From assembly GCA_030770545.1 (NCBI GenBank), contig CM061102.1, forward strand, positions 3,337,501 through 3,401,500: DNA of 64,000 bases, read 5' to 3'. Below are positions 26,501 to 38,038 of this stretch, piece after piece (position 1 is the first letter of the stretch; every line of letters starts with the position of its first letter). The stretch is from Macropodus opercularis (Eukaryota > Chordata > Actinopteri > Anabantiformes > Osphronemidae). A model generated the notes under the pieces. The model was given only the letters and a program-made list of their open reading frames with translations. It made no database searches and had not been told where the DNA came from. A program made the translations under genes and the position numbers.

Positions 26501-27491
26501 CCTTTATGTAATCAAATCATAATGTGTAACTTGGAAACAAATAAATCAGTTAATTCGAGAGAAACACTGCAAAAAGTCACTTTAATTAAAACCACTAGAT
26601 GATTTTTTTTTAAACTCCTCTTCATTTTCTGATTAATTATCCTCACAAATATAGGAGTTGTCCAAGCTTTTAATTTGTAACTCAACTTTTAACGTCTTGT
26701 GTTTCGTCAAACAAACCAAAGCCGTGCACTGTAAGGTTTAGTTAAAGGTCTTAGTTGAGAGAGAGGAATGAGAATGAGAGTAAGGGTAAAAAAAGACAAG
26801 CACAAAGATGAAGTTTCCGGTCGGGCACTGTGTAATTACATAACCATGTAACTGTTTAACTTCTCCAAACTGTATTTGTTTTAGATGTTACCTGGGCGAC
26901 TTTCTCACAGAACCGTGGTTGTAAACATACAGGTTTACCATGATAAATTGGATTATTTGACTCCGAAGGTGATATTTAGAAAAGCTGTGAACCCTTTAGC
27001 TTTTCTCCATACATTGCATACAATACAAGCCAAAATGGGATCAGGCTTCAACCGACCTCAGGGAACAGAACCATTTAACTTATTATCGATTAAATATTAT
27101 CATGGGAAGTGTTTATGAACTTCCTACTTATGATCCATAATCCATTTGAATGAGAATAGAGTAACTCAAATGTGAAAACCTGGTGGTGGCTGTTTTGTGA
27201 GTTGCTGCTTTTGAACCACTTGTCCTGGTTAATGAAACTAAGAGTTGTGCAAACAAATTCTTCACGAAAATATAGCTCAGACACACACGTAACCTTTAAT
27301 CATACATTGTTCTATGGAAAGATTAATGTATAATTGTAATATTTGGGATCGCTGAGCAGTAACCGTATGGATAAGTATAAGCAGAAACCTCTCCATGTAA
27401 ACCGTCTCCTACCTCGCTCCACTGCAGAGGCAGGACCTCTCAGCAGAGACAGACTGAAAAACACTGTCAGAAATCTTTTAGGGGAAACCAT
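15586..27491 (-). CDS. adgrg4: Adhesion G protein-coupled receptor G4 (GPR112)
   Basis: Coding exons, gene order: 27491-27413, 26466-26339, 26226-26001, 25931-25653, 25140-25043, 24910-24849, 24688-24640, 24467-24439, 24358-24207, 24137-22836, 22750-22677, 22408-22321, 22216-22174, 21649-21523, 21435-21306, 20670-20570, 20376-20172, 20088-19923, 19634-19488, 19398-19273, 19192-19147, 19078-18975, 18666-18545, 18386-18118, 17982-17874, 17259-17181, 17065-16864, 16088-15987, 15767-15586; about 1600 residues. Order: signal peptide (MVSPKRFLTVFFSLSLL), pentraxin/laminin-G-like domain (WYSLCLTWS), Thr/Ser mucin exon, hormone-receptor-like segment (GLFQWSATIGG, CPKNPQRYATRYC), GAIN domain, GPS (CLCDHLTHFGVLL, expected cleavage HL/T), seven membrane segments (GLTWTVGFFTWGP in TM6), Ser-rich tail. 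Pentraxin plus mucin plus GPS plus 7TM is diagnostic of ADGRG4. All junctions are in phase except 22677/22408, where a small exon may be missing. The mucin part is far shorter than I recall for mammals. Confidence 0.93.
20502..20558. repeat. (TG)n microsatellite in an adgrg4 intron
   Basis: About 28 uninterrupted TG units. On the transcribed (minus) strand this is a (CA)n run that begins 11 bases inside the intron, just after the donor at 20569. Confidence 0.97.
21990..22140. mobile_element. Short dispersed-repeat-like element in an adgrg4 intron
   Basis: The segment is bounded by related sequences (CAGGGGTGGTCAACACTGGT and CAGGGTTGGCCGGTCCTG). Between them is a stretch with CTGATCCAGCTAATCAGAAG that resembles a repeat I recall as common in teleosts. 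It carries no coding capacity. The class is uncertain; it could be a non-autonomous DNA transposon remnant. Confidence 0.45.
22836..24137 (-). CDS. adgrg4: Mucin-like tandem-repeat exon of adgrg4
   Basis: A single 1302-bp exon encodes 434 residues, almost all Thr, Ser, Pro, Ala, Gly and Gln. Its core is a ten-residue unit of the form ATTSSTPTSG or ATTPSTQTSG. Such sequence is expected to be heavily O-glycosylated and to hold the pentraxin domain away from the GAIN/7TM module. Acceptor at 24138 and donor at 22835 are both phase 1, so the exon could be lengthened or shortened by whole units without breaking the frame. Confidence 0.9.
23050..24010. repeat. 30-bp minisatellite, about 32 copies, inside the adgrg4 mucin exon
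   Basis: On the plus strand the unit is GGTGGTGGCTCCACTGGTTG plus GGGTACTGGA. Variants change TTGGGG to TTGAGT or CGGCGT, and GGAGGT to GGGGGT. The unit is a multiple of three, so copy-number change keeps the reading frame. Confidence 0.97.
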
Positions 27492-27600
27492 TTTCAAATC
27501 TGAAAAGAGAAATTAGTTTCTTTATTTTAGTATTTTTTTTAGTAAGAGATGTCTTTGCATTAAGTGAAAATGAAAACTGTTGAAATTCAGACACGCTTAC

Positions 27601-27800
27601 CTTTGTAAAGATGATCCTGAGAGTAAATGACAGCTCCACCTGTGTATCCTGATCCAGACTCTAAAGCAGTGATGTAGTATTGAGAAAAACAACCGTTCGT
27701 TGCTTCAGAGCTCGAGCCACAGTCCTGTCTCTGCTGACTCAGACGATGAGTGTGAAGGGGAGACCAGGGTATTTCTGTTGCCACTGAGCCGTTTGTGTAT
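27601..27800 (-). other. adgrg4: Probable 5' leader exon of adgrg4
   Basis: On the minus strand a good donor (CAAAG/GTAAGC) closes this exon at 27601. The next exon starts at 27498 after a TTCTCTTTTCAG acceptor, seven bases before the signal-peptide ATG. The right edge is not defined. The exon is open in a frame that would continue in phase into MVSPKRF, but the hydrophobic signal sequence makes the downstream ATG the better start. Confidence 0.5.
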
Positions 27801-27829
27801 TTACCTACTGTAGGTGCAGACCGTGTGGC

Positions 27830-28560
27830 GGGACTAATGGTTATGTACTGTACATATTGGTTTTCATCTCACCGGCCAGTTTCAAACAACTAATTGATTC
27901 CCTCACAGACAAACATCCAGTCAGCACATATAAAGTCTTCAAAGCACACTGACCTTTGGTGGATTCATACACATGCAGTGAATATATTGTCTACTTACTT
28001 TGAACATCTGACATGTTACAGCACATTTATATGCAGCTGCAAACTTGGCTGAACCCCAGAACCAGAAACTTAATGTGCTATACTGTTATGAAGGCTCCTA
28101 TAATGTGTGAGGAAATGTGTGAAGCACAGGAGTCTGAAAAACAAAGACTGGTGGAAACTGGTTCTTGCTGGTTTATTTGTTCAATCTAGCAACACGTGAA
28201 GGCACATATACTGTATTTGATTTGGTTTAAACAGTACAATAACATTTTAATAATAATTACATAGACATAATTTTTGGTTATAGGAAAATAAAAAAAACGG
28301 TAAGAAACGAAATGACGAAAACCATAAAACAATCCCAATTTACTTCAAACTTGCAAGCACAGATTTGCTTACCTCGTATCATGCTAATCTAATGGCTAGC
28401 ATCACTCAGGACGGTGTATGATGAAGCTTTAGATGTTCCCATTTATTGATAAACCCAAAATCACAACCTGATCATAAGCAAATATTTTAATGAAGATTAT
28501 GCATTTGTAATGTGAAAATAAAAACCGAAACAATCACAACTTGATGACAACAGGCTCCAT
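27830..28560. other. Intergenic region and 3' UTR of fhl1
   Basis: The fhl1 3' UTR should run left from 28564. AATAAA on the minus strand occurs at 28442-28447 and again at 28172-28177. No coding signal is visible between the fhl1 stop and the adgrg4 leader. Confidence 0.5.
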
Positions 28561-28564
28561 GTCA

Positions 28565-29917
28565 CTACTTGTTGCCACAGTCGGTGCAGAGGACGTCTCT
28601 TCCTTTGGCCACAAAAGGCTTGTTGGACAGACTGAGGGAGCATCTCTTGCAGTTGAAGCAGTATTCATGCCAGGAGCTGCCCTCGTAGTTCACAACGTTC
28701 ACGCCTTTACCAAACCCTGGTGGAGAGAGAAAGGTTTAGAGCCTAATTTAACATTTAATACACTGTGATTTTAAGTAGAAGCCGTCACAAAGTTGGAGTG
28801 ACAGACACTATAACCTTGTGAAAGTAGAATTAATGTCTATCACGAATAACCTCAGAACCTCAGTTTTAATTCAATTCTACCTGTGATGGGGTTTTGGCAG
28901 CCAGTGCACTTCTTGGCCACACAGTTCTTGTAGCAGTCGACGCAGAAGACTTGGTCCTGGTGGTTGGTAAAGCTGGACCCTGCCAGAGGCTTTGAGCAGG
29001 TGCTGCACACAAAGCAGTGGCTGTGCCACGGCTGGTCCTGATAGTTGACTCCACCAGAGGTTATGGGCTGGAAATCAGGGACGTCAGAGTTTGTGCTAGT
29101 ATCACAGTTTGGACAGGTCATTAAAGGCAACACAGAGATACAGGAATCTTAAATTCTCCCACAGTCTTGAATTTTAACTGTACGTCAATATCACAAAGAG
29201 ACACATTAGGGCCATGTACCACCTGTAAACACTGACCGGTTGAAGCTGACTGTTTTGAAAATACCTTTTTGCAGCTGACGCACTGTTTGGCAAACTTCTT
29301 GTCATAGCAAGGGCTGCAGTAAATGTCCGTCCCTTTGGAAAGGAAACTCTGGGACCCTATCGGTCGCTTGCAGTTGTAGCACGTGAAGCATTCATCGTGC
29401 CATGAGTTGCCCTTATACTCCACACTCTCTGTTCCTATAGACAAGACACATATGGCGACTTAGAGGTTTGTTGGTTTTAGCTTCGAGTCCTATTGAGGTA
29501 TCCGAGTTTAGCCTCACCGGCCAGTATGGGCTTATAGCAGCCGTGGCAGCGTGGAGCGTCTTCTCTTGAGCAGCACTTTCCACACATGATGCGGTCGTCC
29601 TTGGTGCTGAAGGGCTCCTTGGCCAGAGGCTTGTAGCATTTGGCACAACGGAAACACTCCTCGTGCCAGTATCGGCCCTTATGGCTGAGCTCCTGATAGA
29701 GGGAGGGACTGGGTAAGAAACAGGCACAACTGTCAGACCGAACCCATGAAGATGCGCTTACCTTTGCTTCCACAGAGATGGGTCGACGGCACTCGGCGCA
29801 GGAGTTGGCGCAGAACTTGGTGTGGCAGCGGACACACACCGGCCTTCCCTCGCTGCGGACGAACCTCTTCCCACCAAGGTCCTCCCGGCAGTAGAAACAG
29901 TGTGAGGTGTCTGCCAT
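28565..29917 (-). CDS. fhl1: Four and a half LIM domains protein 1
   Basis: Five coding exons in phase: 29917-29762, 29692-29518, 29434-29265, 29067-28881, 28716-28565, giving 279 residues (human FHL1 main form is 280 by memory). The product is an N-terminal half LIM finger followed by four full LIM domains, each with paired zinc sites of C/H residues. Visible motifs include CFYCREDLGGKRFV, WHEECFRCAKC, WHDECFTCYNCKRPIGSQSF, PITSGGVNYQDQPWHSHCF, and WHEYCFNCKRC before the stop. FHL1 is a muscle-enriched scaffold at the sarcomere and nucleus. PITSGG(V)xYQDQPWH favours FHL1 over FHL2/3. The chosen ATG has a good context (ACCATGG); an in-frame ATG eight codons upstream (29941-29939) starts right at the exon's acceptor and is less likely. 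Neighbours slc9a6 and adgrg4 on the same strand support the assignment. Confidence 0.95.
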
Positions 29918-29941
29918 GGTCGCAGCAGGGAAGACTCGCAT

Positions 29942-32900
29942 CTGGAGCAAATAGAAGAGAATCAGCGTCTTACAACTACTGTCATCACTTTTTCACACTT
30001 GAGTCACAGTGAGTGAGGCATTTTCATTTTTATTCTGTCCAACCAAAGCTCGATAGTCAGTCAGTCCAAATATTTGCTTAAAAATTAGTAAATGTTACAG
30101 TAGTTAATCACATTTATTTAACCACACAAAGCTACTGATAAGATGCTACGTTTAGTGTGACGGGCAAAGAAAAGGTTTTGTCTTTTGTGACACTCGCTGA
30201 TTAGCTGCTTATAGATTATTAACATATTTCCCTGAATCATTGAGCATTGAACTGTTTCTGCTGCTGTTTACTGCACTGAGCTCTTTGTGTCCTCGGCTGC
30301 TGGTTGAAATGAGAAGATCAAAGCAAGGAGGCAGATTAATTAAGACTTCACAACTAGGGAGGACTGTTACAGGGTTGTGTTCCTGGACATTAATGAGCCG
30401 TGTTGTTAAGCTGGTGTTAACTGAGTTAAATCTAACCACAAAGGGGCGCTGTTGGTTCATTTCATGGTTTTGAACTGTGTCATCTGCTGCTGATCAGATG
30501 TCTGACTCTGTTACAGCATAGCAACCAGCACATACTGTGTCTGCCCTCCTGTGTGCTCATGCGTGTTTGCGTAGGTGTGTAGCACTGATCCTTCCTCACA
30601 TTTTATCTCTTCCGCAGAAGAACAGCTCCAATAACCGATAACAACAAAGATACAGTTTGAGAGGTAAATAAATATAATAATAAATACAAACATTTATTTC
30701 CTGTACTTTGGTGTCATTTAGTCTTAAGATAAGATGAGGAATTATTGATACACAAACAAATGCTCATTGCCTCCATGTGACAGACACAGTAATTGACTTG
30801 CTCTGTGATATAATTGTCTGCATTTGTTTGCATATGAGCAATTGGCACATATAGAAGGCAGTTCACCAATCTTTCTATTGCTTGTCCCTGTTTGTCAGGA
30901 AAGAGGAGAGCGCTCCCCTGGTGAAAAGGTAGCTGGCATCATCAGAGGAGCGGGAGTAGAAGCTGCAAAGGGCCCTTTTGGGTCATAGTGAAAATTACCC
31001 AGGTGTCCATTTGAAGGGTTTTCTATAAGGGGAGCTTTCCCAGGGGGCAGCAAGGCAAGATTAGTTTCAGTGAACTGTCAGGCTGAGGTGAGCACTTTTC
31101 CACCCATCTGGCTCTGCTGCTTCTGGGTTGGTCCAGTAGGTGGAGCTGATGAACGTGCTGTCTGCGTGTCTGCTGAAGTGAGTGCACCATTGGGCAACCT
31201 GGGCCTGTTGCAGCTTTGATTTTGTATTTGGCCCAAACCTGCCTGACAGGACCACTGCCAATTTACCGTTTGTATTTCCGCATAGTCAAAACTGGACAGA
31301 AGGCAACGCCCGATAATTAAATTATGATTTAGCATTCTTCTGTATTTGACTCTCGCAAAGCAGTGTCCAAAACATTCTCTCTCTAAAGTGCAACACCCAC
31401 AAGCTTCCTAAACATAGTACCAAAATGACTATGTTGATCACAGGGCAGTGATTACGGGGTCAGGGTTTCAGATGGTAAATACTACACAACATCGTAGCAA
31501 AATCACAGCTGCACAAACACAGGAACACACAGGAAAGTAGAGAAGGTTAAGGCTAGATTTGGGGTTATGGTTAAAGCCAAGGTTTAGTGCTGAGGGGATA
31601 ATGGGGCAGTGAATGCATCATGTCCGTGAGATTCCCGTGTATGTGTGTTTGCCTGTACATGAAGGAATTCCTAGTATGAATAATGTGGTGAGATCTGGAA
31701 TGTCAACAGCTCTTTGACGGACCGAATACACACACACACACACACACACTCACGCTCCACTTCTTGTAGACCACTCCCTCAGGAACCACTACAGCCACAA
31801 ACTGGAGCGTTCAGCAGTTGGTGCAGTCACCCGTGAGGAAGTTCCGCTTTGGAACAACACAAGTTTGGCCATGCTGCAAATATTCATTCTTCCCTTTTTG
31901 TGACTTTCCTTAAGCGCCTCAGCAAAAGTCAAACATGGGTCAACATTAGCCTGTGAGAATGATTCTCTATTACTCACAGGTGGGAGATATATTTCAGTAG
32001 CTGTCAGGTGCTGATCTCTATGTCCACGACTTGAACTGCAAGTTGTTCTAGTATAGGAAATTGTTGTGCAAGTTTTATGTTAAAAATCAGTTTGTTGATT
32101 CTTTGTTGGGATAAATGTCTGGAAAAGAGCTGGGATTAGGGAGCAACACTGAAACTGGCTTTTATGTTTTGCCTTGTTTTGTCTGAGTGTTAATGGTCTG
32201 TGCAATGTGCATTTCAAAATCTTAATTCATCAAAAATTATGTAAAAAAATAAATTAATTAAAATAAAGGATTGTTGCGGTTTGACAGATGTGGCTGAGGT
32301 TAAAGGTGCTAATGTTCTTAAGGTTGATCACATGACTCCCTCTGAGGTCTTGTCTCCCCAACAGACATTAAAAATGAAGCTCAGGCTGCCTGCATGTGGT
32401 CTGTCCCTTCAGTGACCTTCATCTATTAATGAAAAACCTGCAGCCGGTTTATTTGCTGACAGGGCGAGGCTTCATCGTCCACATGAAGACATACAGTCCA
32501 GCGTGCCAAAGACAGCAGTCCTTCATATTTACCTGTTACAATCTGGGTTCGGTCTCCTCCGTACTCTGCCTCATTACACTAACATGAATTTATGTATACT
32601 TTCCCTTTACCCATGTGACTTTCTCTGCTTGTCTTTTCCTTTCAAATGCACAAACGTGGCAGATACACAGATGGGAACAATGGCTGACAGGAAGCGAGCC
32701 AGGATCCACACAGGTCGGGAGAAAATAAATCAGGCTTCACTGACGCCAGGCGGCTCGAAGAACATTGCTGCTGCATGTCTACGTCGTTTTGTCAGCAGTA
32801 AATACTTTGTCTGCCTTGGTGCACAACAGCACGTATCCATCACTTTCTCCTGCCAGTAGGCTTTGTTTGATCACCATGGAAACGGGTAAACGTGAAATTA

Positions 32901-35900
32901 AGCTGTGTCACGCAGTTGAAGCTGGAGGTAAGTTTGAGGGCAACGCTGCAGCCAAGGAAAACTCTGTGCTCTTGTATTAATGACGCTTTGGGAGAAATCT
33001 ATAAATCATCAACTCGCATTACAGGAACCTGTGGCCAAAATGTCCGTATAAATGTTGGTTAAGATGAGGTTTCTGGTAGATAACGAGGTTTGGTGTAGTA
33101 CTTCATGCAGGATAGACTGAAGTGTGCCCTTGGTAATAAATGAACAGGTCGTACAGGCAGCTTTTGAAAACTGGTCTGATCCTTTCTCTGTCAGTTTGCA
33201 GCCGTCAAAGTTTAACACGTTTTAAAACTCCTGAGGATTTATGTTGAAATCTCCTCCAAATCCCTCCACCTCTTCCTTGTGTGTAAGTGTGTTTATCTTT
33301 TCACACCTTTGTTAAAGTCCCAGCCAACTGACTGTGCGAACCCACCACAGCGCTAAGATCCGTGGAGTAAAAATAAAGCAGAGAGGTGACATCATGTCTT
33401 GTGCAGAAGAAAATCACACCCGTTTAAGACGTGAACCATGAGAACGAGTTGAAATCTGCTTGGGCGCAGATGATCAGATAAACTATAATGGTGCGCATTG
33501 TTTTAAAGCGCCTCACGCAACAACCATCTGCGGGTCCCTGTGTGTTGGCATGAGCTTATCACTGAACAATGTAATGGAAAAGTTAGGACCAGGAAGTCTC
33601 CGTCAGAGCGCAACGTTGCCACAGTCCAGTCGAACACACATGCTTTGCAGCACTGCCTGTTAAGAACTGTATTGACATTAGCATCTCATTATCGCCTGCT
33701 GATTTACATTAGTAAATGCTGGTGGAGCTCGGGTTACGCTCCGTGTGTGCTGCAGGTGTGTCCCTCAGTGTCGAGCAGCTCTGGAGAAACGTGCGTTTAA
33801 TCGCTGACTTGGCAGCAAGTTTTAAAAGCACAGTGTTGCTTCAATATTGACCATGTAAAAATGTGTTTTATGTCCACATGGAACCTGAAGGTATGACTTG
33901 ACGCTTACATTTTTGGATGAAGTATCACTGGTAAACCTGCCGTATTTTTAAGATCAGAGACAAGCTGGTTGCAGACATCTCATCACTAATCGATTCTGCC
34001 TACGTGACACGTGCAAATCATATCTCATAAATCTGGCATTTTGATCAGTGTTAAGTTCAGTCACATCAGCTCACTTATTGTTGTTAAATGTCAAAGCATG
34101 TTGTGAAAGAAATGACCTTTTAAAATGTGGAAGTTTAAAGGTTAGTGGCTGTGATGGAGTCAACATGACTGTGACATCCTGCTGTTTTGAGCAATACTGA
34201 AGTAGACGTCCACCCAAATATTAAAAATCATCCTCAAAAACTATTGACCAGGTTTAGTAAAATGTGATTGTATGTTGCAGAGCTTTTCACAAAGCAGCGA
34301 TGGAGTAGAGTCTGAATCAGGTAAAAAAAAAATAATAATAATAATGACCAGAATCCAGGATTAGCGGATCCATAGCTACTACAGTCCAGTGGTGTCTAGT
34401 GTGAAAGTTCACAGCATCACCGTTCAAGGCCATCGCAGCCCTGGTTCCAATCAGACTTTCTCCATGATAAATAAACAGTATTTGAAACTATCTGTGGGAT
34501 TAGCCAAACATTTACGCTCCACATTGGGCCACAAAGAAACATAATTGTTTGATTTGGCTCCGGTGAAACATTCCAGACAGAGAAATAAAGTCCATACAAC
34601 AAATCTGAGATTCTGTGTTGAGTGAGGTAGACGAGAAACCGTGTCCCGCTACTACAGCACAGAGATGATTGTTTTACCAGAAGCTGCTGCATAGCTGCGC
34701 TCAGCCTTTGTCTCCAGCTATGTACTCGTGTTGTTTTTGCAGTTTCTCTCCGGCAGCACCAGAACAGTCCTGTTACATGGGTACTGGAAGTCCAGCAGTG
34801 AAACTGAACATTCAAACAATCTAACCACCGCCACTTATCCTAACACGTGACCACCTGCTTGTTGTTTGGGTACTGATTGACATGTTACGCTGTAAAATTA
34901 AATTCAATTATTAGAAGAAAGTGACATCACGTGCTCCACAGACTGTCTCCATCACAATTACTGACGAACCTCTGCACCCAAACGCATCACAGCAGGGTTT
35001 TAATGGCTCATGGGCAAAGGTGTAACCCAGCCAACTTCGCCAGTGAAAGCCGGTCTCACCTTCATCTGGTCAAAGTGCTACAGAAGCTGCAGAAGTCCAT
35101 TGAAATCTCTGTAAAACTGCACTAAAAAGATTAGTTTACATTTGGGGATCAATGAAAAGCGAGACGCAGCGTCTGGGTCCCATTTAAAAAGTCTCCTCAC
35201 ACCGGGCTCAACACAACAGGGAGGTCCAGTAACGTAAAGTCAGACAAATTTCATAAAGTTTTACGAGGCTGTGATGTATTTTATGGGACTGAGCTCATGG
35301 TAATTTCTCTAACGTGCATTCGCTGCTTCCAGTCCAGCTGAAAACTCCCCGTGGCCGTAAGATGCGTGTGTCAGGCGGGGAAAGTTCGGCCGCACCTCTG
35401 GGTCTTACTTCACACTCGCTGGTGCCGTAGTGCTGCTAAACACGAGGCAGCACCACGAGTCCAAGCGTTTCATCCTGCTTCGATGTTCCGTCGTGTTTCA
35501 TCCGTGTACGTCTAGCACCTCTGCTGCCAAGTGACCTGCACGCGCGTCAGTAGAATACGATTTCAATCTGCAGTGACTAGTAAAGCCAGGCTACACACAC
35601 ACACACACAGGACAATGAAAAGCAGCAGTGCAGGAATTTTAATTGACCTCCGCGGTGCATTTTGTGCCTCAGCGGTTCCATCATCGGGCGAAAGACGGAG
35701 ACTTCCTAAGTGGAAACACATTTCAGGAGCAGCCAAAGCCGCAAGTCAGCATGTAACTGTGCCACGCGCACACGCACGCGCGCACACACAGTCGACGCCC
35801 CAGACAACTTTGAAGGTTGTCTCCATCAAAACGCTGCTTGGCAAACTTTGCTGTAGGTGAAGCGTGAGGATGCGACCGGACAGAGTTAGATGCTGTCGCC

Positions 35901-36111
35901 CGTTTTAGAGGGACGCGCTGCAGACAAGCTGCTCACGAGGATCAATCACTTTATCACCGCATGTTTACGGCGGACTAATAAAAAATAAAACTGGGTCGGA
36001 GTTTGGAAATGATCTCACCAGGCGTGATAAGACCTGCAGCCAAAGCACGAGAATATCCAACACTAAGAGCAGGTTCGGTTAGTCTGGACGGTACCACACA
36101 GCGGACCTTAC
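29942..36111 (-). other. fhl1: Probable long first intron of fhl1
   Basis: If the 5' exon ending at 36112 belongs to fhl1, this is its first intron. It contains a CA run (31727-31749), a second CA run (35593-35609) and a GC-richer stretch from about 35.3 to 36.2 kb. I found no exon-like open frame with family motifs. Alternative fhl1 promoters could lie within it, as is known for mammalian FHL1, but none can be proved from sequence. Confidence 0.4.
31727..31749. repeat. (CA)n microsatellite
   Basis: About eleven CA units in the presumed first intron of fhl1. Confidence 0.85.
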
Positions 36112-36200
36112 CCGGTTCAGAGTGACGATGCGGCGGTGGATGGAGGCGGCGGACTCCGCTCAACGAGACCCTCACGTTATAAAGACTGCAGCCCGCGTCA
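36112..36200 (-). promoter_or_regulatory. fhl1: Candidate non-coding first exon and promoter of fhl1
   Basis: On the minus strand a GC-rich segment ends in a consensus-like donor (ACCGG/GTAAGGT) at 36112. A TTATAA sequence lies at about 36177-36182. It sits between the slc9a6 3' UTR and the fhl1 coding exons and points toward fhl1. No other gene in that direction would use it. The link is inferred from position only. Confidence 0.45.
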
Positions 36201-36382
36201 AGCCAGCCGCAAACGACTGGGCTCACACCGGAAGCACTCGTTTACCTTCAAAATAAATTACGACGCAAGTTAGGTGAACCTAAAGAAAAGGTGTTTTTAT
36301 AAATTAATATGCAACTTCACATTCTGCAGCCACAGAATGTAAACATGCAAAGACCTGTTGATTTGAATGTCCTTAATTGGCT

Positions 36383-36388
36383 TTTATT
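36383..36388 (-). terminator. slc9a6: Candidate polyadenylation signal of slc9a6
   Basis: AATAAA on the minus strand about 1.65 kb past the slc9a6 stop. The intervening sequence shows no coding structure and is most simply a long 3' UTR. Other AATAAA copies closer to the stop could also be used. Confidence 0.5.
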
Positions 36389-38038
36389 TACATCCAGTAC
36401 AGTAGTAACATGTCTGAGGAGACATAGTATCATTCAGGACTACACGAAAAAAAACCTATTAAAGATCACATTTTAAAAACACATGGACCTTGATCAGGTA
36501 GCAAATTCACAGATACAACTGTCACCTGAATGGTCTCTACAAGTCAAACATTTAGTTACTTGGTTTCTGTTCTAAGACAACAACTGCGTTCTCTCCCATA
36601 TAAACAATTTGTCTTTATAGTATAGATAATTCAAACATGAAATGAATACCAACAGGTTAAGTTACATAAAAAACTCCCTTATACCCTTATCTAATGTGCA
36701 GAAACAGAAACCTTAAATTAAGAAGAGCTGAACAAAACAATGATATGTGCAACATTTTGACATCTAATAAGTGTCAATTTCATCTCCACTTCAGTCATAA
36801 CAATTAATTGGGTCTTTTTTAGCAGCAAACCGTATGAAACGACGACTGACATGATTTCAAAAACAAGTCCCACTGATGTTGGACCAGAACAGGAAGGTTT
36901 AGTGGTGGTGCAAAACAAACGTCAGTAAAGTGTCATTTAACTGTCACATATGCTTTTTGATCAAGTTTAGATTGTACACTGGTCACAAAACCGTTAGACT
37001 GACACCACCGACCTAATTATTATGGGAATCTATACTGAGGAGTTCTATGTCATATAAAAACAAAAAAGTAAGGTTAATCGACATTAGCAAATCAAATATG
37101 TACACATCTACATTAGGTAAATTCCTGAATAGGCACTTTAATTCAAAACAGTTCAGTCAGCCCTCCAACTCATCTTTGACGATACAGCATCACAAGGACA
37201 GAGCAGTTAAACAGACATAAGCCCTAGTAACCCCATCAGTAGATCGGCCATTTCAGCCACAAATACATTAAATACACACAGGGAAGTTTAGTGTTCAGAT
37301 ATAACGTAGAAGCATCTGCTACAGTGCATGAAGGAGATGTGTTAACATGCTAACATTGTATTTTGGAATGAATACGCACTTCCCTACTCTGCAATAAAGA
37401 TGAACTGTTAAGAGTCGTAGGAGTTTTAGAGAAAAAGGTGCCAAAGGCAAGATCATCATCAATGCCACACTACAAAATAAATTAACTAAAAACGCTGAAT
37501 AAATACCTTTCCTTAAATAAAATAACGCCCCAGGAGAAAATTAACAGGTAGCTAAAATAAAATGGTACAGATGCTCCTGGACACAGCTGTGAAACGGTTA
37601 TTCTTTGGTTGATTTTTTTGTCCCAAGAGTAACGTCAACTAAAATTTTACTTTATACATTAATCTTTTCCATTTCCATTTCCTTTGTCTGGAGCTATGGC
37701 ACCACAGAAATGAGATAACCAGAGGGAGTTTGGATGCTATAGCAGAGCATAGATAAGCACAAGACAAGTTTAGGAGCTAAATGTGCATTTTGCATACTTT
37801 GAAAGGAACCTGTAAATTTGAGGTGTTCTTAATTCACGCCATCATACCTTATATGTTCTGCTCTGACATTCAAGATTACAGTAATTCACACAAATAGCGG
37901 CTTAAATCAAACACACCTCAATTCTGTCACAAAGCCGCACCTGAGGCAGAGAGGTGGCCTCAGGGATATGAAACAAAATCAATTATTGTAAAATCAACTT
38001 AACGGTTTATGGTTTTTGAAACAAACCCGCCATCTTTC

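Noticed and set aside
27492..27497. Earlier start for the adgrg4 signal exon
   Set aside because: The triplet is TTG just after a splice acceptor. The first ATG is at 27491-27489.
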